The notes under the pieces were generated by a model. It was not told the origin of the DNA. It did not search any database and worked only from the letters and a program-made list of their open reading frames with translations. Below are positions 8,852-18,241 of a stretch of DNA of 64,000 nt, in pieces. Origin of the DNA: Micrococcales bacterium UBA7469 (GTDB lineage: Bacteria > Actinomycetota > Actinomycetes > Actinomycetales > Microbacteriaceae); contig DLPB01000031.1 in the NCBI GenBank assembly GCA_002479805.1, positions 2,779-66,778 on the forward strand. Direction: 5' to 3'. The position numbers and the translations under genes were made by a program. The number at the start of each line of letters is the position of its first letter. The stretch's first letter is position 1.

Positions 8852-8886
8852 AGACAGAAACGAACAAAGTCGAACATTTTCTGTCT
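8852..8886. promoter_or_regulatory. 9-bp perfect inverted repeat between ABC operon and LLM gene
   Basis: AGACAGAAA (8852-8860) and TTTCTGTCT (8878-8886) are perfect inverted arms around a 17-nt loop that itself repeats CGAACA. It lies just past the stop of the minus-strand flavin oxidoreductase gene and upstream of the ABC operon. It may terminate the former or be an operator for the latter; there is no clear T tract. Confidence 0.4.
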
Positions 8887-8898
8887 CTCAGGAAAGCC

Positions 8899-9936
8899 TT
8901 AGGAAGCCAGTATCTCCCTGACCATCGGCACCACTTTGGTGCCGTAAAGCTCAATCGCCTTCATAAGCTTCGAGTGCGGCATTGGCCCGTTGGCATACTT
9001 CAGGTCGAACCTAGATGCACCGACACTGGCAATCGCGTAGGCGATCTTCTTGGCAACCTTCTCTGGGGATCCGACATACATCGAGCCGCCATTCACCTCG
9101 GAGATAAATTGCATCTTGGAGGTAGGACCCCAGCCGCGCTCTCGTCCAATGCGGCCAAATGCGGTTTCGTAGTGCGGCCACTGCGCCTCAACCGCCTCAA
9201 CGTCGCTATCTGCGATAAAGCCCGGTGAGTGAATCGAAACCGGCAGTTCAGCGTGACCAAACTTCGCTAGCTGCTCTCTGTAGAGGTTCGAGTAGGGAGC
9301 AAACCGAGCCGGGTCGCCACCGATGATGGCAAGTGCCATCGGGATGCCCAAACGAGCTGCCCGCACCACAGATTCTGGTGATCCGCCGACTCCGACCCGA
9401 AGTCCAATCGCACCGCGCTCGGTTTTTGGGTAAACCTCTTGGTTGGTCAATGATGCGCGCATCCGACCCGACCAGGTCACTGGTTTCTCTTTGAGAAGCT
9501 CAACCAGCAGCTCCAGCTTCTCCTCGAAGAGTTCGCCGTAGTTTGCAAGTTCGTAGCCAAAAAGTGGGAACGATTCAATGAAGGATCCGCGGCCCGCGGT
9601 AATTTCAGCGCGCCCATTCGAAAGTGCATCGATGGTGGCAAAGCGCTGATAAACCCGCACCGGGTCTTCGGATGACAGCACGGTAACGCCGGTGCCGAGT
9701 TTGATTTTGCTCGTGACGGTTGCGATGCCGGCCAGGATGGTGTCGGGCGCTGAAACTGCGTAGTCATCGCGGTGGTGTTCACCGATGTTGAAGCTGTTTA
9801 GCCCAACTTCTTCGGCAAGCTTCGCCTGCTCCACGACATCGCGAATTACCTGACCTGCGGCAACTGGCTGGCCTTGGTCATCAAGCGACATATCGCCAAA
9901 GGTGTCTAATCCAAACTGCAATTCAGAGACGTTCAT
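8899..9936 (-). CDS. LLM-class flavin-dependent oxidoreductase
   Basis: This 345-residue member of the bacterial luciferase-like TIM-barrel family has the N-terminal strand LQFGLDTFGD, the conserved FNIGEHHRDDYAVSAPD segment, and the mid-protein RAEITAGRGSFIESFPLFGY typical of this group. It also has the C-terminal VGSPEKVAKKI motif for the flavin phosphate region. Such proteins use FMNH2 or F420 to oxidise aldehydes or other small organics; the substrate is unknown. The ATG is preceded at 6 nt by TAGACT, suggesting a leaderless transcript separate from the upstream rlmN gene. Confidence 0.9.
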   Translation of the reverse strand: MNVSELQFGLDTFGDMSLDDQGQPVAAGQVIRDVVEQAKLAEEVGLNSFNIGEHHRDDYAVSAPDTILAGIATVTSKIKLGTGVTVLSSEDPVRVYQRFATIDALSNGRAEITAGRGSFIESFPLFGYELANYGELFEEKLELLVELLKEKPVTWSGRMRASLTNQEVYPKTERGAIGLRVGVGGSPESVVRAARLGIPMALAIIGGDPARFAPYSNLYREQLAKFGHAELPVSIHSPGFIADSDVEAVEAQWPHYETAFGRIGRERGWGPTSKMQFISEVNGGSMYVGSPEKVAKKIAYAIASVGASRFDLKYANGPMPHSKLMKAIELYGTKVVPMVREILAS

Positions 9937-9942
9937 AATTGC

Positions 9943-9948
9943 AGTCTA
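9943..9948 (-). promoter_or_regulatory. Putative leaderless -10 box of LLM gene
   Basis: TAGACT on the minus strand is 6 nt before the ATG of the flavin oxidoreductase. It lies within a short inverted repeat (GTCTAG, 5 nt, CTAGAC, at 9944-9960). Confidence 0.42.
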
Positions 9949-9968
9949 GGGGGTCTAGACAAAATTCG

Positions 9969-11141
9969 CTAGTTGGCCGCCGCCAGCTGACCGCAGGCCC
10001 CATCAATCTCCTTGCCGCGGGTATCGCGCAAGGTGGTTGGAATGCCATTTCGATCGAGAATGTCGATGAATGAGTTGATCTGCTCCTTGGTAGAGGAGGT
10101 CCAAACCGAACCAGGGGTTGGGTTTAGTGGAATCGGGTTGACGTGCACCCAACCCTTACCGCGATCATTGAGCTTGTCTGCCAAAAGCTGTGCGCGCCAG
10201 TCGTGATCGTTCATGTTGTGGATCAGCGCATATTCAATCGAGACGCGGCGACCGGTCTTGTCGTAGTAGGCCTTGGCGGCATCAAGTGCCTCATCGACCT
10301 TCCACTTCGAGTTCACCGGAATCAGCTCATCGCGGAGTTGGTCGTCGGGAGCATGCAAGGAGAGTGCGAAGGTGAGCGGCAAGTCTTCCTGCGCCAGTTT
10401 CTCAATGCCGGGCACCAAGCCAACGGTTGACACCGTGATCTGCCTAGCGCTCATGCCAAGGCCATTGGGCTGTGGCTCAACCATGGTTCTAATCGCATCC
10501 ATAATCTTGGCGTAGTTGGCCAATGGCTCACCCATGCCCATAAATACGATGTTGTTCACGCGCTCGTCGTCGTGACGGTTTGGCCCAAGTTCACCCGCGC
10601 GAATAGCACGGTTTGCCTGCACGATCTGGTCCACAATCTCCGCGGCCGACATGTTTCTGGTGAGTCCAGCCTGACCCGTGGCACAAAACGGACAGTTCAT
10701 GCCGCAGCCGGCTTGCGAAGAAATACACAACGTGATGCGGTTTGGATAGCGCATCAACACCGACTCGACCAGTGCGCCATCAAACAGCTTCCAGAGGAAC
10801 TTGATGGTGTCGCCCTTATCGGTCTGCAGTCTTTTGACCTGGGTTAGAAGCGGCGGCAAAACCTTCTGAACCAGTTCGACTCGACCCTCTTTTGGTAGGT
10901 CGGTCATGGTCTCGGGATCCGAGGAGTAGTGGGTGAAGTAGTGGGTGGAAATCTGCTTGGCCCTAAAGCCCGGAATGCCAAGTTCTTTGATGCGCTCGGT
11001 GCGGTCTGCAATCGATAGATCGGCGAGGTGAACCGGCGGCTTACCGCGCTTTACTTCGGCAAATTGCAGAAGCGGCTTGCCGTCAGCGTCTTTGCGCTGG
11101 GTCCAGCCCTCGGTTTTTGGCCTTACCTGTTTGTTTTCCAC
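9969..11141 (-). CDS. rlmN: Dual-specificity 23S rRNA/tRNA adenine C2-methyltransferase
   Basis: This 390-residue radical SAM enzyme methylates C2 of A2503 in 23S rRNA and of A37 in some tRNAs. The 4Fe-4S ligand motif CGMNCPFC has cysteines at about residues 146, 150 and 153. The methyl-carrier cysteine is at the C-terminus in DGACGQL (about 383). GMGEPLANY and the late [12 protein letters not shown] are RlmN signatures. The GTG start is preceded 6 nt upstream by TAGACT (leaderless). It diverges from purD across 59 bases. Confidence 0.96.
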   Translation of the reverse strand: MENKQVRPKTEGWTQRKDADGKPLLQFAEVKRGKPPVHLADLSIADRTERIKELGIPGFRAKQISTHYFTHYSSDPETMTDLPKEGRVELVQKVLPPLLTQVKRLQTDKGDTIKFLWKLFDGALVESVLMRYPNRITLCISSQAGCGMNCPFCATGQAGLTRNMSAAEIVDQIVQANRAIRAGELGPNRHDDERVNNIVFMGMGEPLANYAKIMDAIRTMVEPQPNGLGMSARQITVSTVGLVPGIEKLAQEDLPLTFALSLHAPDDQLRDELIPVNSKWKVDEALDAAKAYYDKTGRRVSIEYALIHNMNDHDWRAQLLADKLNDRGKGWVHVNPIPLNPTPGSVWTSSTKEQINSFIDILDRNGIPTTLRDTRGKEIDGACGQLAAAN

Positions 11142-11147
11142 CCGGTA

Positions 11148-11193
11148 AGTCTAAGTTGTTAGACCAAGTACCCAAATGCCAGCAGGGTAAACT
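11148..11193. promoter_or_regulatory. Divergent leaderless promoters of rlmN (-) and purD (+)
   Basis: On the minus strand TAGACT (11148-11153) lies 6 nt before the rlmN GTG. On the plus strand TAAACT (11188-11193) lies 7 nt before the purD GTG. The spacer also holds a perfect inverted repeat GTCTAA-GTTG-TTAGAC (11149-11164), which may be an operator or just follow from the -10 sequence. Confidence 0.45.
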
Positions 11194-11200
11194 CGCGCAT

Positions 11201-12424
11201 GTGAAGATCCTCGTTTTAGGTTCCGGTGCTAGAGAGCACGCGATCGTAAAGGCCCTGGTGCGAACCGGCACCAAGCGCGAAAACATAGTTTGCGCTCCGG
11301 GCAACGAGGGCATCGCCCGCGAGGTTGAGGTAAAACCAGAAATCATTGCCACCGACAAACTCGCCGTGGTGAAGCTAGCGCTCGAAGAAGCTGCAGATTT
11401 AGTCGTGATTGGCCCAGAGGCTCCACTGGTTGCCGGCGTCGCCGATGCACTTCGCGAGCAGGGGATTGCGGTATTTGGCCCAAACCAGGCGGCAGCTGCG
11501 CTAGAGGGCAGTAAGCAATTTGCCAAAGAGATCATGGCGGCAGCCGATGTTCCAACCGGTATGGCCTATGAGTGCTCAACAATGTCTCAGGTCGAAAGTG
11601 CCATGGCCCAGCTCGGTGCTCCCTATGTAATCAAGGCCGACGGCCTGGCAGCGGGCAAAGGTGTGATTGTCACTTCTAATCGCGAGGAGGCTCTTGAGCA
11701 CGCTCAGAAGTTCATTGCCGATGGGGTTTTGGTCGAAGAGTATTTAGATGGCCAAGAGGTCTCACTGTTCTTCCTCTCAGATGGAAAGCACGTTATGCCG
11801 CTCAGCCCAGCTCAGGACTACAAGCGCGCCTTCGACAACGATGAAGGTCCAAACACCGGGGGCATGGGTGCCTATTCACCACTGCCATGGTTGCCGGAAG
11901 GTTTTATTGAAGAGGTCACCCACCGAATTGCGCAGCCAACCATCGATGAGCTCTATCGTCGCGGCACCGAGTTTGTCGGCCTGCTCTACTGCGGCCTAAT
12001 CGTCACCACTCGCGGCGTGAAGGTCATCGAGTTCAACGCTCGCTTTGGCGACCCTGAGACTCAGGTTGTGCTCAAGCGCTTGAACAACAACCTCGCAGAT
12101 CTATTGATGCGCAGCGCAACCGGCAAGCTAGATGTTGGTCCGGAGGCGAGCTTCTCAAATCAGTGCGCCGTCACCGTGGTCTTGGCCTCCGAGGGCTACC
12201 CGGTATCAAATGCTCCGGTGCGCGAGGTGACCGGCATCCATAGCGCAGAGTCGGTGGAGGGTGTCGAGGTTTGCAAGGCCAGCCCAACCGGGCGAGTGCT
12301 TTCGGTAGTGGCATCCGGTGCCAGCTTCCAAGAAGCCAGAACCCTTGCCTACGAGGGTCTCTCTCGAATTCAGCTGCAAGGCGGTCACTATCGGCACGAC
12401 ATCGCGCTGAAGGTTGCCCAGTAA
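11201..12424 (+). CDS. purD: Phosphoribosylamine-glycine ligase
   Basis: This ATP-grasp enzyme joins phosphoribosylamine and glycine to give GAR, the second step of purine synthesis. I use the GTG at 11201 (407 residues) so that the protein starts VKILVLGSGAREHAI, the standard PurD N-terminus; the frame is open further upstream but that segment is not PurD-like. GPEAPLVAGVAD, KADGLAAGKGV, and GGMGAYSP followed later by EFNARFGDPETQ are diagnostic. Its TAA overlaps the purC ATG by one base. Confidence 0.97.
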   Translation: MKILVLGSGAREHAIVKALVRTGTKRENIVCAPGNEGIAREVEVKPEIIATDKLAVVKLALEEAADLVVIGPEAPLVAGVADALREQGIAVFGPNQAAAALEGSKQFAKEIMAAADVPTGMAYECSTMSQVESAMAQLGAPYVIKADGLAAGKGVIVTSNREEALEHAQKFIADGVLVEEYLDGQEVSLFFLSDGKHVMPLSPAQDYKRAFDNDEGPNTGGMGAYSPLPWLPEGFIEEVTHRIAQPTIDELYRRGTEFVGLLYCGLIVTTRGVKVIEFNARFGDPETQVVLKRLNNNLADLLMRSATGKLDVGPEASFSNQCAVTVVLASEGYPVSNAPVREVTGIHSAESVEGVEVCKASPTGRVLSVVASGASFQEARTLAYEGLSRIQLQGGHYRHDIALKVAQ

Positions 12425-13266
12425 TGCAGGGCTTTCGGCACGTGTACTCCGGCAAGGTTCGTGAGCTTTATGTCCCCACCGATGAGAACTTTGCTCATCT
12501 GGTGCTGATAGTCGCCTCTGATCGCGTCAGCGCTTTCGACCACGTGCTCTCCCCCGAGATTCCTGGCAAGGGCGAAAACCTAACCGCCATGACCAACTGG
12601 TGGTTTGACCGACTTGAGATCAATAACCACCGATCCAACGAGCTTGCGGTTCCCCAGGAAGTTGCTGGTCGAGCCATGATCGCTAAGAAGTTGGATATGT
12701 ACCCAATCGAGTGCGTGGTGCGCGGGTATCTTTCTGGCTCAGGCTGGAAGGAATACCAGCAAACCGGAAGTGTCTGCGGTATTGAACTACCAGCCGGTTT
12801 AGGTTTCGGAGACCGACTTCCACACCCGATCTACACCCCGGCATTCAAAGCCGAACAGGGTGAGCACGACGAAAACATCACCTATGCCCAGAGCGTTGAA
12901 CTCGTTGGCAAAGAGATTGCCGAGCGCCTAAGAGACGAATCGATTCGCATCTTTATCGAGGCTTCTCGACTTTGTGAAAAGGTCGGTTTGATATTGGCCG
13001 ACACCAAGTTTGAATTTGGCAATGACCCAAAGACCAACCAGCTAACCCTCGGTGATGAGGTGCTGACCCCTGACTCCTCGCGCTACTGGGATAAAGCAAT
13101 TTGGGAGCAGGGCGTAAGAGACCAAAGTTTTGATAAGCAGATTGTCAGAAATTGGCTTTCAGCTAACTGGGATCAGACCGGCACTCCGCCCGAATTACCT
13201 AACGAAATTGTTTCAATTACTGCTCAAAAGTACCAGGAACTGCGTGAGCGACTAACCGCCCGCTAG
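12424..13266 (+). CDS. purC: Phosphoribosylaminoimidazole-succinocarboxamide synthase
   Basis: This SAICAR synthase of 280 residues condenses CAIR with aspartate using ATP. It starts MQGFRHVYSGKVRELY, has the ASDRVSAFDHVLSPEIPGKG segment for nucleotide and substrate binding, then ECVVRGYLSGSGWKEY and ILADTKFEFG. The start ATG overlaps the purD stop, so the pair is coupled. The product feeds the purine pathway together with purSQL further along the window. Confidence 0.97.
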   Translation: MQGFRHVYSGKVRELYVPTDENFAHLVLIVASDRVSAFDHVLSPEIPGKGENLTAMTNWWFDRLEINNHRSNELAVPQEVAGRAMIAKKLDMYPIECVVRGYLSGSGWKEYQQTGSVCGIELPAGLGFGDRLPHPIYTPAFKAEQGEHDENITYAQSVELVGKEIAERLRDESIRIFIEASRLCEKVGLILADTKFEFGNDPKTNQLTLGDEVLTPDSSRYWDKAIWEQGVRDQSFDKQIVRNWLSANWDQTGTPPELPNEIVSITAQKYQELRERLTAR

Positions 13267-13273
13267 TTAGTTA

Positions 13274-13279
13274 TAGAGT
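13274..13279 (+). promoter_or_regulatory. Putative leaderless -10 box of gcvT
   Basis: TAGAGT is followed by 6 nt and the gcvT GTG at 13286. Only 19 bases separate purC from gcvT, so this box would give the gcv genes an internal promoter. Confidence 0.42.
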
Positions 13280-13285
13280 GGTGGG

Positions 13286-14383
13286 GTGCTAACAACACCG
13301 CTTAATGACGAGCATGTTTCACTTGGTGCCACCTTTACAGATTTTGGTGGCTGGAACATGCCGGTTCGCTATGGCTCAGACCTAGATGAACATCATGCGG
13401 TGCGCAAGAGTGCCGGCCTTTTTGACATCTCCCACATGGGCGAACTTCGCGTGGTTGGCGAAGAGGCAACCAAGTTTTTAGACAAGATTCTGGTCTCTGA
13501 TATCTCTAAGCTCAGCATCGGCCAGGCCAAGTACACGATGATTTGCTCGCAATCAGGCGGCATCATCGATGACCTAATCGTTTACAAAATGGCTCTCGAG
13601 GATTACCTAGTGGTGGCGAATGCATCCAACCGTCACGCCGTTTTAGTTGCAATGCAGGATATGGCCGATTATGGCTTCAAGGTCGACATCTTTGATGAAA
13701 CCGAAGACTGGGCGCTAGTTGCGATTCAAGGGCCAAAGGCAAAAGACATCTTGGCCAAGCTGGTGGATGTTGATCTCACGGGATTGAAGTATTACTCGAT
13801 CGCAAAAGCTAACCTCGGAGAGGTTCCGGTGCTTCTGGCTCGCACCGGCTACACCGGTGAAGATGGTTTTGAAATCTTTATCCCGGTGCTTGAGAGCGTT
13901 TCAATTTGGCGAGAACTGCTCGAAGCCGGTGGCAGTGACCTTTTGCCCTGCGGGCTGGCAGCTCGCGACACCTTGCGGCTAGAGGCCGGCATGCCACTCT
14001 ACGGTCACGAGCTGGATAGAACCCTCACTCCATTTGAGGCAAACCTAAGTCGCATTGTTGCCTTCGACAAGGGCGAGTTCAACTCCAAAACCGAGCTACT
14101 GAAGGTTGCCTCGCAGCCACTGCCGCGCAAGCTTTTTGGCCTAAAGGGTGAGGGCAAGCGAGCAGCTCGAGCCGACTACGAAATCTTTCTGCCCGGTGGC
14201 GAGAGCGCCATCGGCAAGGTGACATCGGGCGTGCTATCGCCCACCCTTGGCTACCCAATTGCGATGGCATACCTAAGAGCAGATCTAGATCTAACTTCCG
14301 GCACCAAGCTTGAGGCCGATGTCCGCGGCACCAGAGTCCCCTACGAAATTGTGAAACTTCCGTTCTACAAGGCAGAGAGATAA
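13286..14383 (+). CDS. gcvT: Glycine cleavage system T protein (aminomethyltransferase)
   Basis: This 365-residue THF-dependent aminomethyltransferase takes the aminomethyl group from lipoyl-GcvH and releases ammonia while forming 5,10-methylene-THF. Signatures: FGGWNMPVRYGS near the N-terminus, AGLFDISHMGEL, and ARTGYTGEDGFEIF, which is strongly diagnostic for GcvT, followed by CGLAARDTLRLEAGMPLYGHE. The start is GTG. It lies directly downstream of purC and two bases upstream of gcvH. Confidence 0.97.
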   Translation: MLTTPLNDEHVSLGATFTDFGGWNMPVRYGSDLDEHHAVRKSAGLFDISHMGELRVVGEEATKFLDKILVSDISKLSIGQAKYTMICSQSGGIIDDLIVYKMALEDYLVVANASNRHAVLVAMQDMADYGFKVDIFDETEDWALVAIQGPKAKDILAKLVDVDLTGLKYYSIAKANLGEVPVLLARTGYTGEDGFEIFIPVLESVSIWRELLEAGGSDLLPCGLAARDTLRLEAGMPLYGHELDRTLTPFEANLSRIVAFDKGEFNSKTELLKVASQPLPRKLFGLKGEGKRAARADYEIFLPGGESAIGKVTSGVLSPTLGYPIAMAYLRADLDLTSGTKLEADVRGTRVPYEIVKLPFYKAER

Positions 14384-14385
14384 CG

Positions 14386-14757
14386 ATGGCAAATCCAGAA
14401 AACCTGAAGTACACCAAAGAGCACGAGTGGGTTCTTATCGAGGGTGAAACCGCAACCGTTGGCATCACCCAGTACGCGGCCGATGCCCTTGGAGAGATTG
14501 TCTACGTTGACCTGCCTAAGCCCGGTAGCTCCACCAGCTACATGAAGATTTGTGGCGAGATCGAATCCACTAAGTCGGTGGGTGAGCTTTACGCTCCCAT
14601 GGACGGTGAGGTTGTTGAAGCCAACGGCTCGCTTGCCGCATCACCAGAGGTCATCAACCAGGATCCATACGGTGCTGGTTGGCTGATCAAGATCAAATAC
14701 ACCGCATTGCCAGAGCTACTAACTGCTGCCGAGTATGCGCAGCTAACCGGGGAGTAA
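14386..14757 (+). CDS. gcvH: Glycine cleavage system H protein
   Basis: This 123-residue lipoyl carrier protein has its lipoyl attachment lysine in ESTKSVGELYAP (Lys63). The N-terminal YTKEHEWV and the segment VGITQYAADALGEIVYVDLP are typical. It shuttles the aminomethyl group between GcvP, GcvT and the L protein (lipoamide dehydrogenase, not in this window). It sits between gcvT and gcvP with gaps of 2 and 3 bases. Confidence 0.97.
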   Translation: MANPENLKYTKEHEWVLIEGETATVGITQYAADALGEIVYVDLPKPGSSTSYMKICGEIESTKSVGELYAPMDGEVVEANGSLAASPEVINQDPYGAGWLIKIKYTALPELLTAAEYAQLTGE

Positions 14758-14760
14758 TAG

Positions 14761-17589
14761 TTGCTAGAAAAGCACCACGATTTCCAGTTTCGTCACATTG
14801 GGCCAAACCTTGCCCAGCAGAAAGAGATGTTGGACTTCGTTGGAGCCGCATCCCTCACTGACCTGATGGAGAAAGCTCTCCCAGAGGCAATTCAGTACCA
14901 AGGTGGCAGCACACTGCCCGAGCCAATCAGTGAAGACGAGGCACTGGCTCGACTGCACGAAATCGCAGGCAAAAACCGCATCACCCAGTCGTTTATCGGC
15001 CTGGGCTACTACGGCACCAGAACCCCGGGTGTGATCAAGCGCAATGTCTTGGAAAACCCAAGCTGGTACACCGCCTACACCCCATACCAACCAGAGATCA
15101 GCCAGGGCAGACTCGAAGCCCTGATCAACTTCCAGACCGTGGTTACCGACCTAACCGGCATGAAGACTGCAAATGCTTCGATGTTGGATGAGTCAACAGC
15201 AGTGGTTGAAGCCATGATGATCGCGAGAAGATCAGCCGACTCCCAGTCCGAAATCTTCTTCGCCGACGAAGATCTTTTCCCACAAACCAAGCAGCTTCTT
15301 GAGCACCGCGCCGCGCCGATGGGAATTGTGATTCGCTATTTCAACCCAGCCAACCCACAAGAACTAGATCAAGAGTGCTTTGGTGCTGTGGTGCAGTATC
15401 CGGGAGCATCCGGTCGAATCATTGACTTCGACAATTTGTTTGCCAAGGTTCACGAATTCGGTGGCCTAGCAATCGCAACCGCAGACCTAATGGCACTTAC
15501 CCTGCTCACCCCTCCGGGTGAAAAGGGTGCCGATGTGGTGTGTGGCACCACCCAGCGCTTTGGTGTCCCTATGGGATTTGGCGGTCCACACGCCGGCTAC
15601 CTAGCGGTGCGTGAAAAACTTGAGCGCACCATGCCTGGTCGCCTGGTTGGCGTATCAGTTGATGCCGAAGGCGCACCCGCCTACCGACTAACACTGCAGA
15701 CGCGCGAACAACACATTCGTCGCGAGAAGGCCACCAGCAACATCTGCACCGCTCAGGTTCTGCTTGCGGTAATGGCTGGAATGTATGCCGTTTACCACGG
15801 ACCAAATGACCTAAAAGCAATTGCCCTTGAGATTCACGCCAAGGCCACCGCACTTGCCAAGGTCTTGGAGGAGGCCGGCTTTGAACTCCAACACAGTCAC
15901 TTCTTTGACACCATCCGAATTCAAAATGTTGATGCCCAAAAGATCTACCAGGTTGCCAGAGCCAAGAACCTAACAATCCTCAAGGTCGATGATTCAACGC
16001 TCGGCATTTCGGTTGACGAGAGCACCAGCTGGCAGCACCTAGCTGATTTGGCGGCCGCCTTTGGTGCTAGAGCTCCTAAGCCAGCGGATTCCTCTGACCG
16101 GCTTCGCAACCACCGCACCAGCGAATATCTGCAGCACCCGGTATTCAACTCATATCATTCTGAGACCGCAATGCTTCGATACCTGAAGAAGCTTGCCGAT
16201 TTCGACTACGCACTAGACCGCGGCATGATCCCGCTGGGATCCTGCACCATGAAGCTCAACTCGGTCACCGAGATGGAGGCAGTGACTTGGCCAGAGTTTG
16301 CCAACCTGCACCCATTTGCCCCAGCCGAGGACACCCAGGGTTACCTCGAACTAATTGGCGAGCTAACCAGCTGGTTGAGTGATATCACCGGTTATGAAGC
16401 AGTATCGCTGCAGCCAAATGCCGGAAGCCAGGGCGAACTGGCAGGACTATTGGCAATCCGCGGTTACCACCGCTCACGCTCAGACTTCCAGCGCAAGGTT
16501 TGCCTAATTCCATCCTCGGCCCACGGCACCAATGCTGCGAGCGCCGTGCTCGCCGGCATGGAGGTTGTGGTGGTCGAGTGTGACGAAAACGGCAACGTTG
16601 ACGTCGATGACCTAAAGGCCAAGATCGAGGCAACCGGAGACAAGCTCTCTGCCCTGATGATCACCTACCCATCCACCCACGGTGTTTATGAGGAAGCAGT
16701 AGTTGAAATCTGTGACCTAGTTCACGCAGCCGGCGGTCAGGTCTACATCGATGGCGCTAACACCAACGCAGTGGTGGGCTTTGCAAAGTTCGGTGAATTT
16801 GGTGGCGACGTTTCGCACCTGAACCTACACAAGACCTTCTGCATCCCTCACGGTGGTGGCGGTCCCGGTGTTGGTCCGGTGGTAGCTCGCTCTCACCTCA
16901 GCGCATTCCTACCTGGTCACGCAATGGCCCAGACTCAGCTCACCGGATATGGTCCGGTCTCAGCTGCGCCATTTGGCTCACCTAGCATCTTGCCTATCTC
17001 TTGGGCATACATCCAGATGATGGGTAATGCAGGCCTGCGCTCCGCAACCGCGGTTGCGGTACTTAGCGCCAACTACGTTGCTAAGAAGCTATCTAGCGCC
17101 TACCCATTGCTATACACCGGTAAGCACGGCCTAGTTGCTCACGAAGCGATCATCGACATCCGCCCACTGCAGAAAGAAGCTGGCATCGGTAACGATGACA
17201 TCGCCAAGCGTCTGGTCGACTACGGCTTCCACGCTCCAACCATGAGCTTCCCGGTAGCTGGAACCTTGATGATTGAACCAACCGAGTCTGAGCCAAAGGA
17301 AGAGCTAGATCGCTTCATCGAAGCGATGCTCGCGATTCGCGCCGAAGCTCAGCAGGTTCAGGACGGGGTCTGGCCGAAGGATGACAATCCTTTGGTCAAT
17401 GCACCCCACACCGCTAACCACTTGGTGTCGGAATGGAACCACCCTTACTCTCGCGAGCTAGCAGTCTTCCCAACCGACTCGCAACGCAAGAGCAAGTATT
17501 GGCCTCCGGTGAGAAGAATCGATGGTGCATTTGGTGACAGGAACCTAACCTGCACCTGCCCGCCGATTGAGAGCTTTGCTAAGAACTAA
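14761..17589 (+). CDS. gcvP: Glycine dehydrogenase (decarboxylating), P protein
   Basis: This full-length fused-type P protein of 942 residues carries both N- and C-terminal homologous halves. The PLP-binding lysine is in [15 protein letters not shown] (about Lys691). FQFRHIGPN at the N-terminus, [10 protein letters not shown], and [13 protein letters not shown] are diagnostic. It decarboxylates glycine and transfers aminomethyl to GcvH. The start is TTG, three bases after gcvH. Methylene-THF made by the complex can serve as the one-carbon source for purines, which fits the purDC neighbourhood. Confidence 0.97.
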   Translation: MLEKHHDFQFRHIGPNLAQQKEMLDFVGAASLTDLMEKALPEAIQYQGGSTLPEPISEDEALARLHEIAGKNRITQSFIGLGYYGTRTPGVIKRNVLENPSWYTAYTPYQPEISQGRLEALINFQTVVTDLTGMKTANASMLDESTAVVEAMMIARRSADSQSEIFFADEDLFPQTKQLLEHRAAPMGIVIRYFNPANPQELDQECFGAVVQYPGASGRIIDFDNLFAKVHEFGGLAIATADLMALTLLTPPGEKGADVVCGTTQRFGVPMGFGGPHAGYLAVREKLERTMPGRLVGVSVDAEGAPAYRLTLQTREQHIRREKATSNICTAQVLLAVMAGMYAVYHGPNDLKAIALEIHAKATALAKVLEEAGFELQHSHFFDTIRIQNVDAQKIYQVARAKNLTILKVDDSTLGISVDESTSWQHLADLAAAFGARAPKPADSSDRLRNHRTSEYLQHPVFNSYHSETAMLRYLKKLADFDYALDRGMIPLGSCTMKLNSVTEMEAVTWPEFANLHPFAPAEDTQGYLELIGELTSWLSDITGYEAVSLQPNAGSQGELAGLLAIRGYHRSRSDFQRKVCLIPSSAHGTNAASAVLAGMEVVVVECDENGNVDVDDLKAKIEATGDKLSALMITYPSTHGVYEEAVVEICDLVHAAGGQVYIDGANTNAVVGFAKFGEFGGDVSHLNLHKTFCIPHGGGGPGVGPVVARSHLSAFLPGHAMAQTQLTGYGPVSAAPFGSPSILPISWAYIQMMGNAGLRSATAVAVLSANYVAKKLSSAYPLLYTGKHGLVAHEAIIDIRPLQKEAGIGNDDIAKRLVDYGFHAPTMSFPVAGTLMIEPTESEPKEELDRFIEAMLAIRAEAQQVQDGVWPKDDNPLVNAPHTANHLVSEWNHPYSRELAVFPTDSQRKSKYWPPVRRIDGAFGDRNLTCTCPPIESFAKN

Positions 17590-17957
17590 CTCAGTGGTAC
17601 TAAGTGCTGTCGAATCATCTCGGCTGCATGTTCCAATGAGAGTTCGTCAGTGGCTATCCCGAGCACAAAGTCCATACCCTCGGCTTCAGTGAAATTGTGC
17701 TTGTAGCCATTTTGAAACAAAAAGGCCACCATGAGGGTCCAAGTTGTGCGCTTATTGCCATCAACCAAAGCGTGATTCTTCGCTATCGAATGAACTAGGG
17801 CTGCTGCTTTGTCCTCAATCGTTGGGTAAATGTCGACACCGAATAGCGAAATAGACGGCCGCAACATGGCTGAGCCAAGAAGCCCTGCATCAGTGACAGA
17901 GAGCCCCAAAGCCTTGGTCACGTAAAGCGCATCCCCCAGTTCGAGATACGTGGTCAT
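17586..17957 (-). CDS. Doc/Fic-family toxin
   Basis: This 123-residue death-on-curing (Doc) toxin of the Fic superfamily has the active-site motif HALVDGNKR at residues 62-70 (catalytic His, phosphate-binding G-N-K-R). Doc phosphorylates EF-Tu while canonical Fic proteins AMPylate. The short length and Phd/RHH-type partner favour the Doc subgroup, though the motif carries Gly where P1 Doc has Ala. The gene overlaps its antitoxin by four bases (ATGA). Its stop overlaps the convergent gcvP stop. Confidence 0.88.
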   Translation of the reverse strand: MTTYLELGDALYVTKALGLSVTDAGLLGSAMLRPSISLFGVDIYPTIEDKAAALVHSIAKNHALVDGNKRTTWTLMVAFLFQNGYKHNFTEAEGMDFVLGIATDELSLEHAAEMIRQHLVPLS

Positions 17958-18160
17958 GCGTCAGCCAGACGCTCCATGAGAGCTTTGTCATGGGTCAAAA
18001 CAAAGTTGAGAGCTTCGTCTAACCTGCGCTTCTTTTGGGATTGGTGTTCAACCATTCGCATAGCTTCGATAAGGGCTTTTTGCTTCGAAAGCCCAAGTTG
18101 CGTTGCGAGGCGCTCAAGGACGATCTCATCGTCAGGAGTCAATCTAATAGTCATGGCCAT
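17954..18160 (-). CDS. Ribbon-helix-helix antitoxin of the Doc module
   Basis: This short basic/acidic protein (68 residues from the ATG at 18160) begins MAMTIRLTPDDEIVLERLA with GLSKQKALIEAM following, the beta-strand/helix/helix pattern of RHH (CopG/MetJ) DNA-binding proteins. The C-terminus should neutralise the Doc toxin encoded immediately downstream. An in-frame TTG at 18184 would lengthen it by eight residues but lies inside the operator palindrome, so the ATG at 18160 (TAATAT 8 nt upstream) is preferred. Autorepression through that palindrome is likely. Confidence 0.8.
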   Translation of the reverse strand: MAMTIRLTPDDEIVLERLATQLGLSKQKALIEAMRMVEHQSQKKRRLDEALNFVLTHDKALMERLADA

Positions 18161-18173
18161 GGTCGTAGATATT

Positions 18174-18196
18174 AGTGGTATCAACTTGATACCACT
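18174..18196. promoter_or_regulatory. 23-bp perfect palindrome, operator of the RHH/Doc operon
   Basis: AGTGGTATCAA (18174-18184) and TTGATACCACT (18186-18196) are perfect 11-bp inverted arms around one base. The site abuts the TAATAT box (18169-18174 on the minus strand) before the antitoxin ATG, where a bound RHH repressor would block RNA polymerase. Confidence 0.72.
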
Positions 18197-18241
18197 TTAC
18201 GACAGACAAATTTGTGGATAACTCGTCAGTTTTTGCGGATG

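Noticed and set aside
9944..11164. GTCTA-type inverted repeats at both ends of rlmN as transposon or att ends
   Set aside because: Each coincides with a TAGACT -10 box 6 nt before a start codon, which explains them; no transposase or target duplication was found.
11083..11535. Open frame on the minus strand across the rlmN start and purD
   Set aside because: Shadow of two well-supported genes with no family pattern or ribosome site.
13267..13285. Glycine riboswitch before gcvT
   Set aside because: Only 19 bases separate purC and gcvT, too short for any riboswitch.
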